A DNA stretch of 64,000 nucleotides from Cobetia amphilecti (GCF_020217465.1 NZ_CP084115.1:2108001-2172000); one strand, 5' to 3'. Counted from the stretch's first letter, positions 15,436-27,439 are shown. Made by a program: numbers and translations. Notes: generated from the sequence alone by a model not told the origin.

Positions 15436-17331
15436 TCATGTGTCGGCGGATTTGTCAGATTGCGGCTCAAGAGAGCTTTCCACCCTAGCCTTCCATTTAC
15501 CGTAATCTTCATCTGGCGCCATCGGCTCTCCGAAAGCGTGTCCCTGCAATTGATCAAAGCCCAGATCAACCATTGTCTGGCGATGGCGTGAGTGTTCGAT
15601 GCCAACTGCGATGGCGGATATATCCAGGGCATGCAATGCCGCCGTCCAGGCTTTCAATAGCCGCCCCTGACGCGTATCGGTCTGCAACAGACTGATCCAG
15701 CGAGGATGCAGTTTCACGCTAGCGATGGGCAGCATGCTTAACAGACGCAGGCTGTCATGCTCAGGGCCGAAACGGTCGACACAGAAGCTGATGCCGTCAT
15801 TGGCCAGCGATTTCATCGCCGAGACCAATGGCTCAGGCGTCGCGACAAAACTCTCGACACCGCTGATATCAAGGCGAAGGCAATCTCCCCTGAGTCTGTA
15901 GAGGCGAAGAACGCGCCGCAGAACATCCATATACTCGGCTTCAACGAGACGCGACGCCGTTACGTTCAACGACAGCGGCAACACGGTAGCCCCCTCCTCC
16001 CTAGTCGAAACCCAATGGCTCAGCAAAGCGCAACTTCTGCGCAAGACCCAGATATCAAGCTCCTCATCCAGCCCCGCGTGTCTGGCGATGCGCAGCATCT
16101 GATGGGGTGTGATCCAGCGATCCTTGTCCTGCCAGCGCAGTAGCACTTCCTGACCACTGAGGCTTTGACGGCCAGCAGTGACGATTGGCTGCAGGTGGAT
16201 ACGTAGTTCATTGTCACGAAGTGCTTGGGCAAAGCGGTTGTTCATCTCGAAACGCAGATTCAGATTGTCTGTCAGATCCGCGAACTGCACGCCCTTCTCT
16301 TTCGGCGCCCATTCACTGGCACAGACAAGCTCCTCTTCCACCACCTCGACCAGTTCCGCCCCTGACATGTCATCGCTGATGAAGGTGCCTGCTCCGATCA
16401 GTAAATCAGGTCGGGTGTTGGCGGAGAGATGCAATAGCCAAGGTTGTTCCACGAAACGATGCCAGCGCATGCCGTGTAAGGCCTGGTTACGAGGTAACAA
16501 AATCATCAGGGTATCTTCGCTGATGCGCCCCTTGAGTAGGCTCTCATCATCGAAGTTTTCATTGAGCTGGTGGGACAATGATTGCAGTACGCCTTCGTAG
16601 AAATCGACACCCTGCTGCCTGCGCAGTCTTTCAGCATTTTGCAGCTTAATCAGGATGACTTGTATCGGCCCTTGACTTGCATATTCTTCTAGCCAAGCAG
16701 CCATTTTCTGAAGAAAGCGCCTACGCAGGCTGTAGCCGGTAATGGGGTCGATATTGGCTTGCAGGGTGGCGCGTGCGCGTTCTGCCAGCAGCGCATCACG
16801 CTGGATTAGCTCATTCTCGACCAACAGTGCACAACGCTCCAGCCGCTCCAGCTGGGCCGTAGCCAGCTGACGGGGCTTGTGGTCGATCAGACACAAGGTG
16901 CCCAGCGGCAATCCGCTACTATCACGCAGCACGGCACCCGCATAGAAGCAGACATGCGGTGGCCCTGTCACCAGGGCGTTATCAAAGAAGCGCTCATCCT
17001 GACGCGCATCATTGATGACCAGAAAGCGCTCTTCATGCAGCGCGTGGGCACAGAAAGCGAGATCCCTGTCCGTCTGCCGTGCATCCAGCCCACAATGGGC
17101 CTTGAACCACTGGCGGTCTTCGTCCACCAGCGACACGAGGCAGATGGGCACATCAAAGATATCGGCGACCAGGCGCGTCAGATCGTCATAACGCTTTTCA
17201 TGATCACTATCCAATACATGTAAAGAATGCAGGCTATTGAGACGCTCTTCTTCACGCGGATGAGGCGCCGCCGGCCTGAAGCCGGGGCGCCCACCTGGCG
17301 CGAGGGTCGTCTTTGGAGTGGAATCTGCCAT
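15436..17331 (-). CDS. GAF domain protein with degenerate GGDEF and EAL domains
   Basis: A soluble 631-residue signalling protein. Residues about 45-185 form a GAF domain (ICLVSLVDEDRQWFKA, FCAHAL). About 200-350 has a GGDEF fold in which the signature is replaced by ISEDTL. About 370-610 has an EAL fold: the first Glu is kept (GQEVLLRW) and NVTA is near normal, but the later acidic pair is DISG instead of E-x-T-E, DDFGTG is DRFGPE, and KID is KLH. Most metal ligands are therefore lost, so neither c-di-GMP synthesis nor breakdown is expected. A role as a ligand-binding or protein-binding sensor is more likely. The start has a GAGGAAG site. No membrane segment is seen. Confidence 0.88.
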   Translation of the reverse strand: MADSTPKTTLAPGGRPGFRPAAPHPREEERLNSLHSLHVLDSDHEKRYDDLTRLVADIFDVPICLVSLVDEDRQWFKAHCGLDARQTDRDLAFCAHALHEERFLVINDARQDERFFDNALVTGPPHVCFYAGAVLRDSSGLPLGTLCLIDHKPRQLATAQLERLERCALLVENELIQRDALLAERARATLQANIDPITGYSLRRRFLQKMAAWLEEYASQGPIQVILIKLQNAERLRRQQGVDFYEGVLQSLSHQLNENFDDESLLKGRISEDTLMILLPRNQALHGMRWHRFVEQPWLLHLSANTRPDLLIGAGTFISDDMSGAELVEVVEEELVCASEWAPKEKGVQFADLTDNLNLRFEMNNRFAQALRDNELRIHLQPIVTAGRQSLSGQEVLLRWQDKDRWITPHQMLRIARHAGLDEELDIWVLRRSCALLSHWVSTREEGATVLPLSLNVTASRLVEAEYMDVLRRVLRLYRLRGDCLRLDISGVESFVATPEPLVSAMKSLANDGISFCVDRFGPEHDSLRLLSMLPIASVKLHPRWISLLQTDTRQGRLLKAWTAALHALDISAIAVGIEHSRHRQTMVDLGFDQLQGHAFGEPMAPDEDYGKWKARVESSLEPQSDKSADT

Positions 17332-17514
17332 GGCCTACTTCCTCGTTGGAATTTCCAGGAGATATAACCGCATTTTAGTACTTGAGCATACTCGTCTCGA
17401 CTGTTGACTGGCAGAGTCGGCAAATTACGCGCCACTAACGATAATTGAGCGTGTAAAGCCCTGCACGCCCTGCCATTAGGCAACTTCATGATGCAATTTC
17501 TCTTCACCACGACG

Positions 17515-17549
17515 CAGAAAGCCCCGCAGCAAGGCTACGGGGCTTTCTG
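17515..17549. terminator. Hairpin after ectC
   Basis: A perfect 12-bp stem (17515-17526 with 17538-17549) and 11-nt loop lies about 60 bp beyond the ectC stop, between ectC and the promoter side of the GAF-EAL gene. The T-run is weak (CTTTCT only). Confidence 0.7.
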
Positions 17550-17609
17550 GATGGCGCTTGTCCCTTTGAGGTCAGGCGCTTCGCGCCTCACTCAAGACGC
17601 GACAGGGTC

Positions 17610-18002
17610 TCAGGCTTCGGCAGGTGCATAGGAGCCATCTTCACGATGGACTTCCTTGCCGGTCAGGCCTGGGGTGAACACACAGGCCAAGTGCATGGTC
17701 TTGGTGGCACGCAGCAGGTGATCGTCATGCTCGTTGAGGATATAGATGTCGCCCGGCTTGATCGGCCAGATCTTGCCATCGGCCAAGGTTTCGACCTCAC
17801 CCTCACCTTCCATGCAATACACCACTTCATAGTGATGCTTGTAATGGATGTGGGTCTCGGTGCCTTCAAAGATTCGGGTGATGTGGAACGAACACTTGCC
17901 ACCATCTTCATCGAGCAGCAGGCGCGTGCTATCCCAGTTGCCATTCTCGGCCTTGACCAGACGATCGGTGCTGCGAGCTTCTTCGAGATTGCGAACGATC
18001 AT
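17610..18002 (-). CDS. ectC: L-ectoine synthase
   Basis: EctC closes N-gamma-acetyl-diaminobutyrate to ectoine, the last step of compatible-solute synthesis in the cytoplasm. The 130-residue cupin protein has the expected iron ligands Glu59 (in HHYEVVY), Tyr87 (in GDIYILN) and His95 (in EHDDH), two positions later than in the characterised Sphingopyxis enzyme. The length and the [10 protein letters not shown] motif are typical. It is the third ect gene, 159 bp after ectB, and is followed by a hairpin. No ectD hydroxylase follows, so 5-hydroxyectoine formation, if any, is encoded elsewhere. Confidence 0.97.
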   Translation of the reverse strand: MIVRNLEEARSTDRLVKAENGNWDSTRLLLDEDGGKCSFHITRIFEGTETHIHYKHHYEVVYCMEGEGEVETLADGKIWPIKPGDIYILNEHDDHLLRATKTMHLACVFTPGLTGKEVHREDGSYAPAEA

Positions 18003-18161
18003 GTGTTTTCCTCACTAGGCTGCCTGACATCGACAGCTGACAGATGGCGATTACCGTAACGAAGGGATGACCTGGATGGGCAATCGGTGGGGATGGCAAG
18101 CCAGGGGCTCACCAACGACCCGCGGGGCACCGATGATCGGGCGCCCCGCGGGAAGACAACG

Positions 18162-19460
<1,299 letters not shown>

Positions 19461-19577
19461 CTAAAAGGCCATACCAGAATGTAAAGACGATCCAACGAAT
19501 GACACTGCCCCCACCTCGCTAACACATGGGGTCAGCAGGAGATGTCACAACCTTCCTGTCGTGAACATCTGCCGAAC

Positions 19578-19626
19578 GGGACGTGATTCTTCTCGACGAC
19601 CGACACAAGAATCATGACGGCGTCCC
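19578..19626. repeat. Inverted repeat in the ectA-ectB gap
   Basis: TGATTCTT (19584-19591) pairs with AAGAATCA (19607-19614); outside them GGGACG (19578-19583) pairs with CGTCCC (19621-19626) across a 6-nt bulge. In the ectA-ectB transcript this could fold as a bulged hairpin affecting processing or read-through. Confidence 0.5.
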
Positions 19627-19709
19627 GTCCGGGACTTCTTGCGATTTGCTACCCGCCCTTGCTGCGCATGGGCCTTGATTTTCACAAGAGCCTTGAGCGC
19701 GTCGAGCAC

Positions 19710-20273
19710 TCAGATGTCTCTTGGCAGGAACGGGCCGATGCGCACCAGGTTTTCGGCTAGGTGCACGCCACCCAGCTGGTCTGAAGAGAAGTATTCACGC
19801 GAGTGAAGCGGCACCTGCCAGCGCTCGGCGAGGCGAGTGAACAATGCCCAGGACGCCTCGTTGTCCGGCGTGATGGTGGTCTCAAGATGACGCACGTGCG
19901 CCATTTCGGGACGCTTCATCACGGCTTCAATCAAACGACGTGCCAGGCCAGTACCACGCGCCTTCTCACCGACGGCGATCTGCCAAAGGAAGAAGGTCTG
20001 CGGGGCGTCGTTGCGGGTGTAACCGGAAACGAAGCCGACGACCTCACCTTCCTCATCTGTCGCGATGGCACAGCTGTCACGGAACTGCGTGGCCAGCAAA
20101 ACGTACGAATACCCTGAATTGAGGTCCAGCGGCGGGCAGGCCTTGACCAGCTCATAGATGCCCCAACCATCATCGGTAGTCGGCTGACGGATGAACAACG
20201 GCGCGCTGGCGCGGTTGATCACAGCATCGTGGGTGTGGTGGGCCAGGCCCTGAATCGTGGAAGTCATTGTCAT
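19710..20273 (-). CDS. ectA: L-2,4-diaminobutyrate acetyltransferase
   Basis: EctA acetylates the gamma-amino group of diaminobutyrate with acetyl-CoA. The protein is a GNAT enzyme; the DDGWGIYELV N-motif, LLATQFRDSCA, the acetyl-CoA loop VGEKARGTGLARRL and the closing YFSSDQLGG are close to Halomonas EctA. The start is uncertain. The ATG at 20273 gives 187 residues, near the family length; 20267 and 20282 are alternatives and none has a strong ribosome site. The open frame reaches 20348, but that would cover the promoter repeats. It is the first gene of the leftward ect locus; osmotic control is expected from the pathway, not shown here. Confidence 0.95.
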   Translation of the reverse strand: MTMTSTIQGLAHHTHDAVINRASAPLFIRQPTTDDGWGIYELVKACPPLDLNSGYSYVLLATQFRDSCAIATDEEGEVVGFVSGYTRNDAPQTFFLWQIAVGEKARGTGLARRLIEAVMKRPEMAHVRHLETTITPDNEASWALFTRLAERWQVPLHSREYFSSDQLGGVHLAENLVRIGPFLPRDI

Positions 20274-20312
20274 GGTTTTCATAAAATATTTCGCAGTTGG
20301 CGAATTCGCTAT

Positions 20313-20350
20313 AAACCATAACAAACCGTTATGGATGTCGCAAACCATAA
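20313..20350 (-). promoter_or_regulatory. ectA promoter region with repeated AAACCATAA
   Basis: AAACCATAA occurs at 20313-20321 and 20342-20350, 29 bp apart, and the first copy forms the inverted repeat CCATAAC/GTTATGG (20316-20322 and 20328-20334). On the minus strand TTGCGA and TATGGT are 17 bp apart and could be a weak -35/-10. The repeats may be an operator for osmotic control. Confidence 0.5.
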
Positions 20351-20496
20351 ATTATTCTCGTGAAGCGTATGGATAACGTAGAATTATCCCAAGCCCCGTG
20401 TCGGTGAGCGCGCAAGCCGGGGCCATGGCCAGTACCAGTACCGGGCAATACTCGCCCTTGCCCACCGCCCGCAGGTGGTTTGTCCCCACCAGACGC

Positions 20497-20522
20497 AAAA
20501 CGGCACCCCGAGGGGCGCCGTT
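20497..20522 (-). terminator. Terminator after the diguanylate cyclase gene
   Basis: On the minus strand an 11-bp stem with one imperfect pair (20499-20509 with 20512-20522) is followed by TTTT. It lies 93 bp beyond the stop of the gene ending at 20615. Confidence 0.6.
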
Positions 20523-20614
20523 AGATTGCCTGCTCATGCGGCATCTAGCCTTGCTATCGTTGCCAATGCCGCTGAGGCGGCTTCTGCACTAGTGCTTGAA
20601 CCCTAGGGCTTCCG

Positions 20615-22414
20615 TCACTGCTGTTTCTGCACATCACGCTTCTTGCTCGCGATCGCGACAATCTGGCCCAGCTCATCATGGCGGCTGAACTGCACCGCGC
20701 AATTGCGTCCCTCATGCTTGGCGGCGTACAGCGCCATGTCCGCATTGTGTGATAGCTGTTCACGGTCGGCGCCATGTTGAGGGGCGATAGCAATCCCGAT
20801 GCTGCAGCCCACTTCCAGCTTGTGCTCTTCATACAGGAATGGCTTGCCCAGACTGTCGATGATGCGCTGGGCCAGCTGGGCGAGTTCCCCGTGGCGACCC
20901 AGATTCGCCTGGATGTCGGCATTGTGGACCAGCACCACGAACTCATCGCCTCCCAGACGCGCGACGAAATCGCCCTTGCGCACCACCTGATTGAGTCGCT
21001 CCGCGATCACCTTGAGCGCCACATCCCCGGCAGCATGGCCATGGATATCATTGATGGGCTTGAACTTGTCGATGTCCAGCATGAGACACGCCAGCTGCCC
21101 GCCTTCGTCACTGACGCTTTCGAGCCAATGCTCGACCCGCTCATAGAAATGCTGTCGATTGGGCAGCCCCGTCAGAGAATCATGCATCGCCAGTTGCGTG
21201 ATACGCTTCTTGTAGTTGTTGCTCTCGATGATGTTGTACTTGAACTTCTGCAACGCCCGCGCCATCTGGCCCACTTCATTGGTGTGCTGAGTACTATCGA
21301 TCACCACGCTCACATCATCGTTGGCCAAGGTATTCATGGTCTGCGTTAGACGACGTATCGGCACCAGGACATAACGTCCAAACAGCCACATCGAGATGCC
21401 GATCAGCACCACGATCATCGCCAACGCCAGGCCATTGACGACCGGCGCCACCGTGGCCAACAGATTGAGCGTCTTGCCTACCGAGGCAGAGGTCGCCCCG
21501 ATCCGCATGCGGGTTTCATGATCCAGCACCGCCAGTGCTGCAAGCGCTTGTGCTTCATTGATCCTGACTTGCTGATCGATCTCACGCGGCGAAAGCTCTG
21601 TCTGCTGGTCATGCAACTGGCTGACCTTGTTCAAGCGGTCACTGTAGGACTGGATGACATCGGCAATATCGCGAATAGCACGCTGCTCGGCAGTATTCAT
21701 GCCCATCTCACGATATGCCGCCAGTGTCGCTCGCAGCGACTCGAGGTCCTGCGCCGCCTGTTGACCGTAGATAGCATCACTACGCAGTACGTAATTCTTG
21801 AAGTGGTGGATCATCTCGCCATAGCCGAGGTCACGTCGCAGGTTGGCTACCAGTCTCGCCTTACCCATGCCGTTCTCAAGCGGGTTGTCATTATCACGTA
21901 ACTCAGCGACGGAGATACGGCGCAAGGTATCTAGCCCTGAGACAGCCTGGAAATCGTCGATCTTTACCACCTTGTCGATATCGGTACTAGAACGCCCCTG
22001 CTCAATCATCTCGCGTATTCTAGGAGTCATCTGCTCATAGCGACTGATGGTGGCACGCAGACCCGCCACCGCCATTTCCTCTCCTTGTGATAACCCGAGG
22101 TTTTGATAGCGGTTAAGAGCACTACGTGCGGCCCCAATCTCACTTTGTATCTCAACGAGCAAGTCAAGGTCCTGACGCAATACGAGATTCTTGAAATCAT
22201 GCACCATACCGCCATAGCCTAAGGCCTTGGTCAGCTGCCCCTCTAGGCGCGGCTTGTCAGAGCGCGCCTGCTGATATTCCTGCCAGTCACGCTGCAGGTC
22301 GGACACATTACGGGTAATAAATGCCAACACGATCAGCAACACCAGACCCGCCAAGGCAGAAAGCACACAGATGATGATGTTGATGGTGCGAAAACGCAGG
22401 TTGGCCAGACTCAT
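20615..22414 (-). CDS. Membrane diguanylate cyclase with duplicated FKN sensory motif
   Basis: It makes c-di-GMP from GTP. The 599-residue protein has a first membrane helix (about 10-34), a long extracytoplasmic helical domain, a second helix (about 325-347), a HAMP-like linker (350-400) and a GGDEF domain (about 405-565). The active site RLGGDEF (GGDEF 488-492) is intact and an RxxD inhibitory site (479-482) stands five residues before it, so product inhibition is expected. The sensory domain is duplicated: GYGGMVHDFKN-VLR at 67-80 and GYGEMIHHFKN-VLR at 198-211. The start at 22414 is chosen because it directly precedes the first helix; an upstream frame to 22459 is unsupported. Confidence 0.92.
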   Translation of the reverse strand: MSLANLRFRTINIIICVLSALAGLVLLIVLAFITRNVSDLQRDWQEYQQARSDKPRLEGQLTKALGYGGMVHDFKNLVLRQDLDLLVEIQSEIGAARSALNRYQNLGLSQGEEMAVAGLRATISRYEQMTPRIREMIEQGRSSTDIDKVVKIDDFQAVSGLDTLRRISVAELRDNDNPLENGMGKARLVANLRRDLGYGEMIHHFKNYVLRSDAIYGQQAAQDLESLRATLAAYREMGMNTAEQRAIRDIADVIQSYSDRLNKVSQLHDQQTELSPREIDQQVRINEAQALAALAVLDHETRMRIGATSASVGKTLNLLATVAPVVNGLALAMIVVLIGISMWLFGRYVLVPIRRLTQTMNTLANDDVSVVIDSTQHTNEVGQMARALQKFKYNIIESNNYKKRITQLAMHDSLTGLPNRQHFYERVEHWLESVSDEGGQLACLMLDIDKFKPINDIHGHAAGDVALKVIAERLNQVVRKGDFVARLGGDEFVVLVHNADIQANLGRHGELAQLAQRIIDSLGKPFLYEEHKLEVGCSIGIAIAPQHGADREQLSHNADMALYAAKHEGRNCAVQFSRHDELGQIVAIASKKRDVQKQQ

Positions 22415-22643
22415 GAAGGCTATCTCTTGACGATGGAAGGAAAGGTTCGACGAACACACGTCATGCCGGACGGCCGTAGAGCTGATGCCAGCATGAAAAA
22501 GATACTGCCACGATACCAGATAACCCTAATACTTTACTCAGCTACTTCACTGAGCCTCCCTTCATACGCCGAGCGCCCTGGCCTGGATATCCCAGGCTCG
22601 CGCCAGCTCGCCTCAACCCATGAGAGGCCGACGTCGCACGCAT

Positions 22644-22677
22644 AAAAAAATCTCCCACCGAAAATCGATGGGAGATT
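22644..22677 (-). terminator. Terminator of nfuA
   Basis: On the minus strand the 9-bp stem AATCTCCCA/TGGGAGATT (22669-22677 with 22649-22657) is followed by seven T. It lies 70 bp past the nfuA stop. Confidence 0.9.
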
Positions 22678-22746
22678 GCATTCTTGGCCTGTGCTTGGAT
22701 CGACTCTGGCATTGGCCTGGCCACATGCCTGAAGCCAGACCCGCCC

Positions 22747-23337
22747 TCAGCTGTAGTAGGCGTTGGTCGTGTCGGTATGATCGGTGACGTCACGGACACC
22801 GGTCAATTCCGGGATACGCTCCATCAGCGTCTTCTCGACACCATCCTTCAGGGTCAGATCGACGGCGGAGCAGCCTTGGCAACCGCCGCCGAACTGCAGG
22901 ACGGCGACCTGCTCTTCGGTCAGCTGCACCAGTTTGATCTCGCCGCCATGAGCTGCAAGCCCCGGGTTGATCTCGCTGTAGAGGATATAGTTGATGCGAT
23001 CTTCCAGCGGGCTATCCGCGTTGACCTTGGGCATCTTGGCGTTCGGTGCCTTGATGGTCAGCTGGCCGCCCATGCGATCGGCATTGAAGTCGACAGTCGC
23101 TTCTTCCAAGAAAGGCACGCTGTGCGTGTCGAGATAGACCTTAAGCTTCGGCAGATCCAGGATCTCATCCGTCGGCTCTTCCTCGCCCGGACGGCAATAG
23201 GCGAGACAGGTCTCGGCATATGGAGTGCCCGGCTGGGTGATGAAGATGCGCACGCCGATACCTTCGACGTTCTGCTTCTCGAGCAGCTCGGCAAGATACT
23301 CTTGGGCGCTATCGGTAATCTGGATGCTCTCACTCAT
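22747..23337 (-). CDS. nfuA: Fe-S biogenesis protein NfuA
   Basis: NfuA carries a [4Fe-4S] cluster from the assembly machinery to target enzymes, especially under oxidative stress or low iron. The 196-residue protein has the A-type-like N-terminal domain (about 1-100) with two of its cysteines retained (AETCLAYC), and the Nfu domain (110-185) with the cluster-binding Cys153-x-x-Cys156 in GGGCQGCS. The length and order match E. coli NfuA. It is a single-gene unit ended by a strong terminator and faces away from metH. Confidence 0.95.
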   Translation of the reverse strand: MSESIQITDSAQEYLAELLEKQNVEGIGVRIFITQPGTPYAETCLAYCRPGEEEPTDEILDLPKLKVYLDTHSVPFLEEATVDFNADRMGGQLTIKAPNAKMPKVNADSPLEDRINYILYSEINPGLAAHGGEIKLVQLTEEQVAVLQFGGGCQGCSAVDLTLKDGVEKTLMERIPELTGVRDVTDHTDTTNAYYS

Positions 23338-23713
23338 GGCGCAGAGACTCTCTTGATGTCAGGTGACTAATGGCTCCATGTTAAGGGAAAACCTGCTGCA
23401 CTCGCAATCCTGAGCAAATCACTCGGGTTTGGTGACTGCGCGCGACCACTCCCTTTTAGACACTCCTGACTGACTCATGTTGCCCATGAATCATGCTCAT
23501 CGTGACGCTTCTGTAGTCTGATACGATAGCTCCAACTGGCCAAGGCGGGGGTTTCTGAGCGAATCCCTCGCCGGCGCCTCTCAATAGCAATGAGTTCGCG
23601 CCTGTGGCGTGTGACTTTCTCGGCAAGATGCTGGCTTGGCAAAGCACTGGCTTGGTAGAGAAAGTTGCCCGCCCGGGAAACAACGCGACAGGTCACGTAC
23701 GCTGGAGTCCGTC
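23338..23713. other. Divergent nfuA-metH intergenic region
   Basis: 376 bp must contain both promoters. I looked for a SAH, SAM or cobalamin riboswitch ahead of metH and could not recognise the conserved core of any. No other feature can be supported. Confidence 0.5.
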
Positions 23714-26700
23714 ATGGCGCAAGCCCAATCCCCTGTTCCTTATTCTCTGTCCTTGTCCGACGCGCTGAGCCAGGCGCTGCAGGAACGCATCCTGATCCTC
23801 GATGGCGGCATGGGCACCATGTTGCAGAGTTACGGGCTGGAGGAGGAAGACTTCCGAGGTGAGCGCTTCGCCGACTGGCCCAGCGACATCAAGGGCAACA
23901 ACGATCTGCTGGCGTTGACCCGACCGGACATCGTCGAGGCGATCCACCGCGCCTACTTCGAGGCCGGCGCCGATATCGTCGAGACCAACACCTTCAATGC
24001 CACTCAGCTGTCGCAGTCCGATTACGGCATGCAGGCGCTGGTCCACGAGATCAACCTCGAATCGGCACGCCTGGCGCGCAAGACGGCGGATGCCGTGGCC
24101 GCCGAGACTGGCATCCCGCGCTTCGTCGCCGGGGTGCTGGGTCCGACTAGCCGCACCTGCTCCATCTCGCCGGACGTGAATGACCCCGCCAAGCGCAATG
24201 TCACCTTCGATATCCTGCGCGACAACTACCGCGAAGCCGCATTGGCGCTCTTCGAGGGCGGCGCAGACCTGATCCTGATCGAGACAATCTTCGACACCCT
24301 GAATGCCAAGGCGGCGATCTACGCCCTCGAGGAGCTGTTCGACGAAGGCCATCCGCGCCTGCCGGTGATGATCTCCGGCACCATCACCGATGCCTCGGGG
24401 CGTACGCTGTCCGGCCAGACTACTGAAGCCTTCTGGAACTCGGTCCGTCACGCGCGCCCGCTGAGCATTGGCCTCAACTGCGCACTGGGCGCCGAGGAGC
24501 TACGTCCTTATCTGCGTGAGCTGTCCGAGAAGGCCGATACCTTTGTTTCCGCGCACCCCAACGCCGGCCTGCCCAACGAATTCGGCGAGTACGACCAGAC
24601 CCCGGACGAGATGGCCGAGATCATCGGATCCTTCGCCGCCGCGGGCCTGCTCAACATCATCGGTGGCTGCTGTGGCTCCACCCCGCAGCACATACAGGCG
24701 GTCAAGCGCGTGGTGTCCCAGTACCCGCCGCGCAAGGTGCCGGAGATCGCGCCGGCCTGCCGCCTGTCGGGACTTGAGCCCTTCAACATTCAGCCGGACT
24801 CGCTCTTCGTCAATGTTGGTGAGCGCACCAACGTCACCGGCTCCGCGCGCTTCCGCCGCCTGATCAAGGAGGAGGACTACACCACCGCGCTGGAAGTGGC
24901 CCTCGAACAGGTCGAGAATGGCGCCCAGGTCATCGACGTCAACATGGATGAGGGCATGCTGGAGTCACAGGAGGCCATGGTGCGCTTCCTGAACCTGATC
25001 GCCTCGGAGCCGGACATCTCGCGCGTGCCGATCATGGTCGATTCCTCGAAGTGGGACATCATCGAGGCGGGGCTCAAGTGCATCCAGGGCAAGGCGGTGG
25101 TCAATTCCATCTCGCTCAAGGAAGGCGAAGAAAGCTTCCGTCAGCAGGCGCAGATCTGTCGTCGCCATGGCGCCGCGGTAGTGGTCATGGCGTTCGATGA
25201 TGTCGGTCAGGCCGACACCTATCAGCGCAAGATAGAGATCTGCGAGCGCGCCTACCGGATGCTGGTCGATGACATCGGCTTCCCGGCCGAAGACATCATC
25301 TTCGACCCCAACATCTTCGCCATCGCCACCGGCATCGAGGAGCACGACAACTACGGGGTCGATTTCATCGAGGCCACGCGCTGGATTCATGACAACTTGC
25401 CCCACGCGATGATTTCCGGTGGCGTCTCCAACGTGTCCTTCTCGTTCCGTGGCAACAATCCGGTCCGCGAAGCGATCCACTCGGTATTCCTCTATCACGC
25501 CATCCAGGCGGGCCTGAGCATGGGCATCGTCAACGCCGGCCAGTTGGCTCTCTACGATGACCTGCCCCGGGAGCTGCGCGACGCCGTCGAGGATGTAGTG
25601 CTCAACCGCCGCGATGACAGCACCGAGCGCCTGCTCGACATCGCCGACAAGTACAAGGGCGATGGCAGCAGCGGCGAGAAGAAGGAAGACCTCGAATGGC
25701 GCAGCTGGTCGGTCAACAAGCGCATCGAGCACGCGCTGGTCAAGGGCATCACCGTCCATATCGAGGAAGATACCGAAGAAGCGCGCCTGCAGGCAGCCCG
25801 GCCCATCGAGGTCATCGAAGGGCCGTTGATGGACGGCATGAATGTGGTCGGCGACCTGTTCGGCGCGGGCAAGATGTTCCTGCCCCAGGTGGTGAAGTCG
25901 GCGCGCGTCATGAAGCAGGCGGTCGCCCACCTGATCCCCTTCATCGAGGCCGAGAAGAGCGGCGAGACCCAGGCCAAGGGCAGGATCGTCATGGCCACCG
26001 TCAAGGGCGATGTCCACGACATCGGCAAGAACATCGTCGGTGTGGTGCTTCAGTGCAACAACTATGAGGTGATCGACCTGGGCGTGATGGTGCCGGCGGA
26101 GAAGATTCTGCAGACCGCCATCGACGAGAAGGCCGACATCATCGGGCTTTCGGGGCTGATCACGCCGTCGCTGGACGAGATGGTCAGTGTCGCGAGGGAG
26201 ATGCAGCGCCGTGGCTTCGAGTTGCCGCTGCTGATCGGTGGTGCCACCACGTCCAAGGCCCATACCGCAGTCAAGATCGAACCGCAGTACGATCAGCCGG
26301 TCATCTATGTCACTGATGCCTCACGCGCGGTGGGCGTGGCATCGCGTTTGCTGTCGCCGGAACTCAAGGCAGCTTATGTCGATCAGATTCGCACCGAGTA
26401 CGCCGTGGTGCGCGAGCGCAATGCCAAGCGCCGCCCCAAGGCCGCGGATCTCGACTACCGCGAAGCGCGCAAGCGTCGCTTCCAGACGGACTGGGAGCAT
26501 TACACCCCGCCGGCCCCGAGCTTTACCGGCCTCAAGGTCTTCGATGACTACGATTTGAATGAACTGGTCGAGCGCATCGACTGGACGCCCTTCTTCATGA
26601 GCTGGCAGCTGGCGGGCAAGTACCCGAAAATTCTGCAGGATGAAACAGTCGGGGAAGCGGCGCGTTCGTTGTTTGCCGATGCCAAGGTGATGCTGCGCAA

Positions 26701-27439
26701 GCTGATCGATGACAAGGTGCTGTTGGCGCGTGGCGTGATCGGCTTCTGGCCGGCCAACTGTGTCGACGACGACACCCTGGAAGTCTACGCCGATGAATCA
26801 CGCACACAGGTGGTCGAGCGCCTGCATCATATCCGTCAGCAGATGACCAAGAATCGTGATGGCGTCTGTCACAGTCTTGCCGACTACATCGCCCCGCGTG
26901 ATAGCGGCAAGCCGGACTGGATCGGTGGCTTCGCCGTGACCACCGGGCATGGCGCGGATGAACTGGCCAGGGAGTACGAGGCGGCTGGCGATGATTACAA
27001 CGCCATCATGGTCAAGGCGCTGGCGGACCGTCTCGCCGAAGCCTTTGCCGAGCGCCTGCACGAGCGCGTACGCAAGGAGTTCTGGGGCTACGACAGCGAG
27101 GAAGTACTCGACAACGAGGCGTTGATCGCCGAGAAATATCGCGGCATTCGTCCGGCGCCCGGCTATCCGGCCTGCCCGGACCACACCGAGAAGGCCACGC
27201 TGTTCCGCATGCTCGAACCAGGCAAGCATGCCGGCATGGAGCTGACCGAGAGCTTTGCCATGTGGCCAGCCGCCGCCGTCTCAGGCTGGTACTTCGCGCA
27301 CCCGGAGTCGAAGTACTTCTCCACCGGCAAGATCACTCGCGATCAGGTGCAGTCCCTGGCGAGCCGCAAGGCAATGGAGCTTGGCGAGATGGAACGCTGG
27401 CTGTCGCCGGTGCTGGGCTACGATCCAGACACCGATTGA
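23714..27439 (+). CDS. metH: Cobalamin-dependent methionine synthase
   Basis: MetH moves the methyl group of methyltetrahydrofolate to homocysteine through cob(I)alamin. The 1241-residue protein has all four modules in order: the homocysteine domain (about 20-340) with zinc Cys256 in LNCALGAEE and Cys319/320 in GGCCGS; the pterin domain (about 370-640, [10 protein letters not shown]); the B12 cap and Rossmann domain with Asp766-x-His768-x-x-Gly771 (DVHDIG); and the C-terminal reactivation domain with [16 protein letters not shown] stands six bases before the ATG at 23714, which fixes this start over the longer frame from 23636. It appears complete and active. Its presence requires a cobalamin supply. 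Confidence 0.97.
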   Translation: MAQAQSPVPYSLSLSDALSQALQERILILDGGMGTMLQSYGLEEEDFRGERFADWPSDIKGNNDLLALTRPDIVEAIHRAYFEAGADIVETNTFNATQLSQSDYGMQALVHEINLESARLARKTADAVAAETGIPRFVAGVLGPTSRTCSISPDVNDPAKRNVTFDILRDNYREAALALFEGGADLILIETIFDTLNAKAAIYALEELFDEGHPRLPVMISGTITDASGRTLSGQTTEAFWNSVRHARPLSIGLNCALGAEELRPYLRELSEKADTFVSAHPNAGLPNEFGEYDQTPDEMAEIIGSFAAAGLLNIIGGCCGSTPQHIQAVKRVVSQYPPRKVPEIAPACRLSGLEPFNIQPDSLFVNVGERTNVTGSARFRRLIKEEDYTTALEVALEQVENGAQVIDVNMDEGMLESQEAMVRFLNLIASEPDISRVPIMVDSSKWDIIEAGLKCIQGKAVVNSISLKEGEESFRQQAQICRRHGAAVVVMAFDDVGQADTYQRKIEICERAYRMLVDDIGFPAEDIIFDPNIFAIATGIEEHDNYGVDFIEATRWIHDNLPHAMISGGVSNVSFSFRGNNPVREAIHSVFLYHAIQAGLSMGIVNAGQLALYDDLPRELRDAVEDVVLNRRDDSTERLLDIADKYKGDGSSGEKKEDLEWRSWSVNKRIEHALVKGITVHIEEDTEEARLQAARPIEVIEGPLMDGMNVVGDLFGAGKMFLPQVVKSARVMKQAVAHLIPFIEAEKSGETQAKGRIVMATVKGDVHDIGKNIVGVVLQCNNYEVIDLGVMVPAEKILQTAIDEKADIIGLSGLITPSLDEMVSVAREMQRRGFELPLLIGGATTSKAHTAVKIEPQYDQPVIYVTDASRAVGVASRLLSPELKAAYVDQIRTEYAVVRERNAKRRPKAADLDYREARKRRFQTDWEHYTPPAPSFTGLKVFDDYDLNELVERIDWTPFFMSWQLAGKYPKILQDETVGEAARSLFADAKVMLRKLIDDKVLLARGVIGFWPANCVDDDTLEVYADESRTQVVERLHHIRQQMTKNRDGVCHSLADYIAPRDSGKPDWIGGFAVTTGHGADELAREYEAAGDDYNAIMVKALADRLAEAFAERLHERVRKEFWGYDSEEVLDNEALIAEKYRGIRPAPGYPACPDHTEKATLFRMLEPGKHAGMELTESFAMWPAAAVSGWYFAHPESKYFSTGKITRDQVQSLASRKAMELGEMERWLSPVLGYDPDTD

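Noticed and set aside
23338-23713. Possible SAH, SAM or cobalamin riboswitch before metH
   Set aside because: The conserved core sequences could not be recognised; a covariance-model search would be needed to support it.
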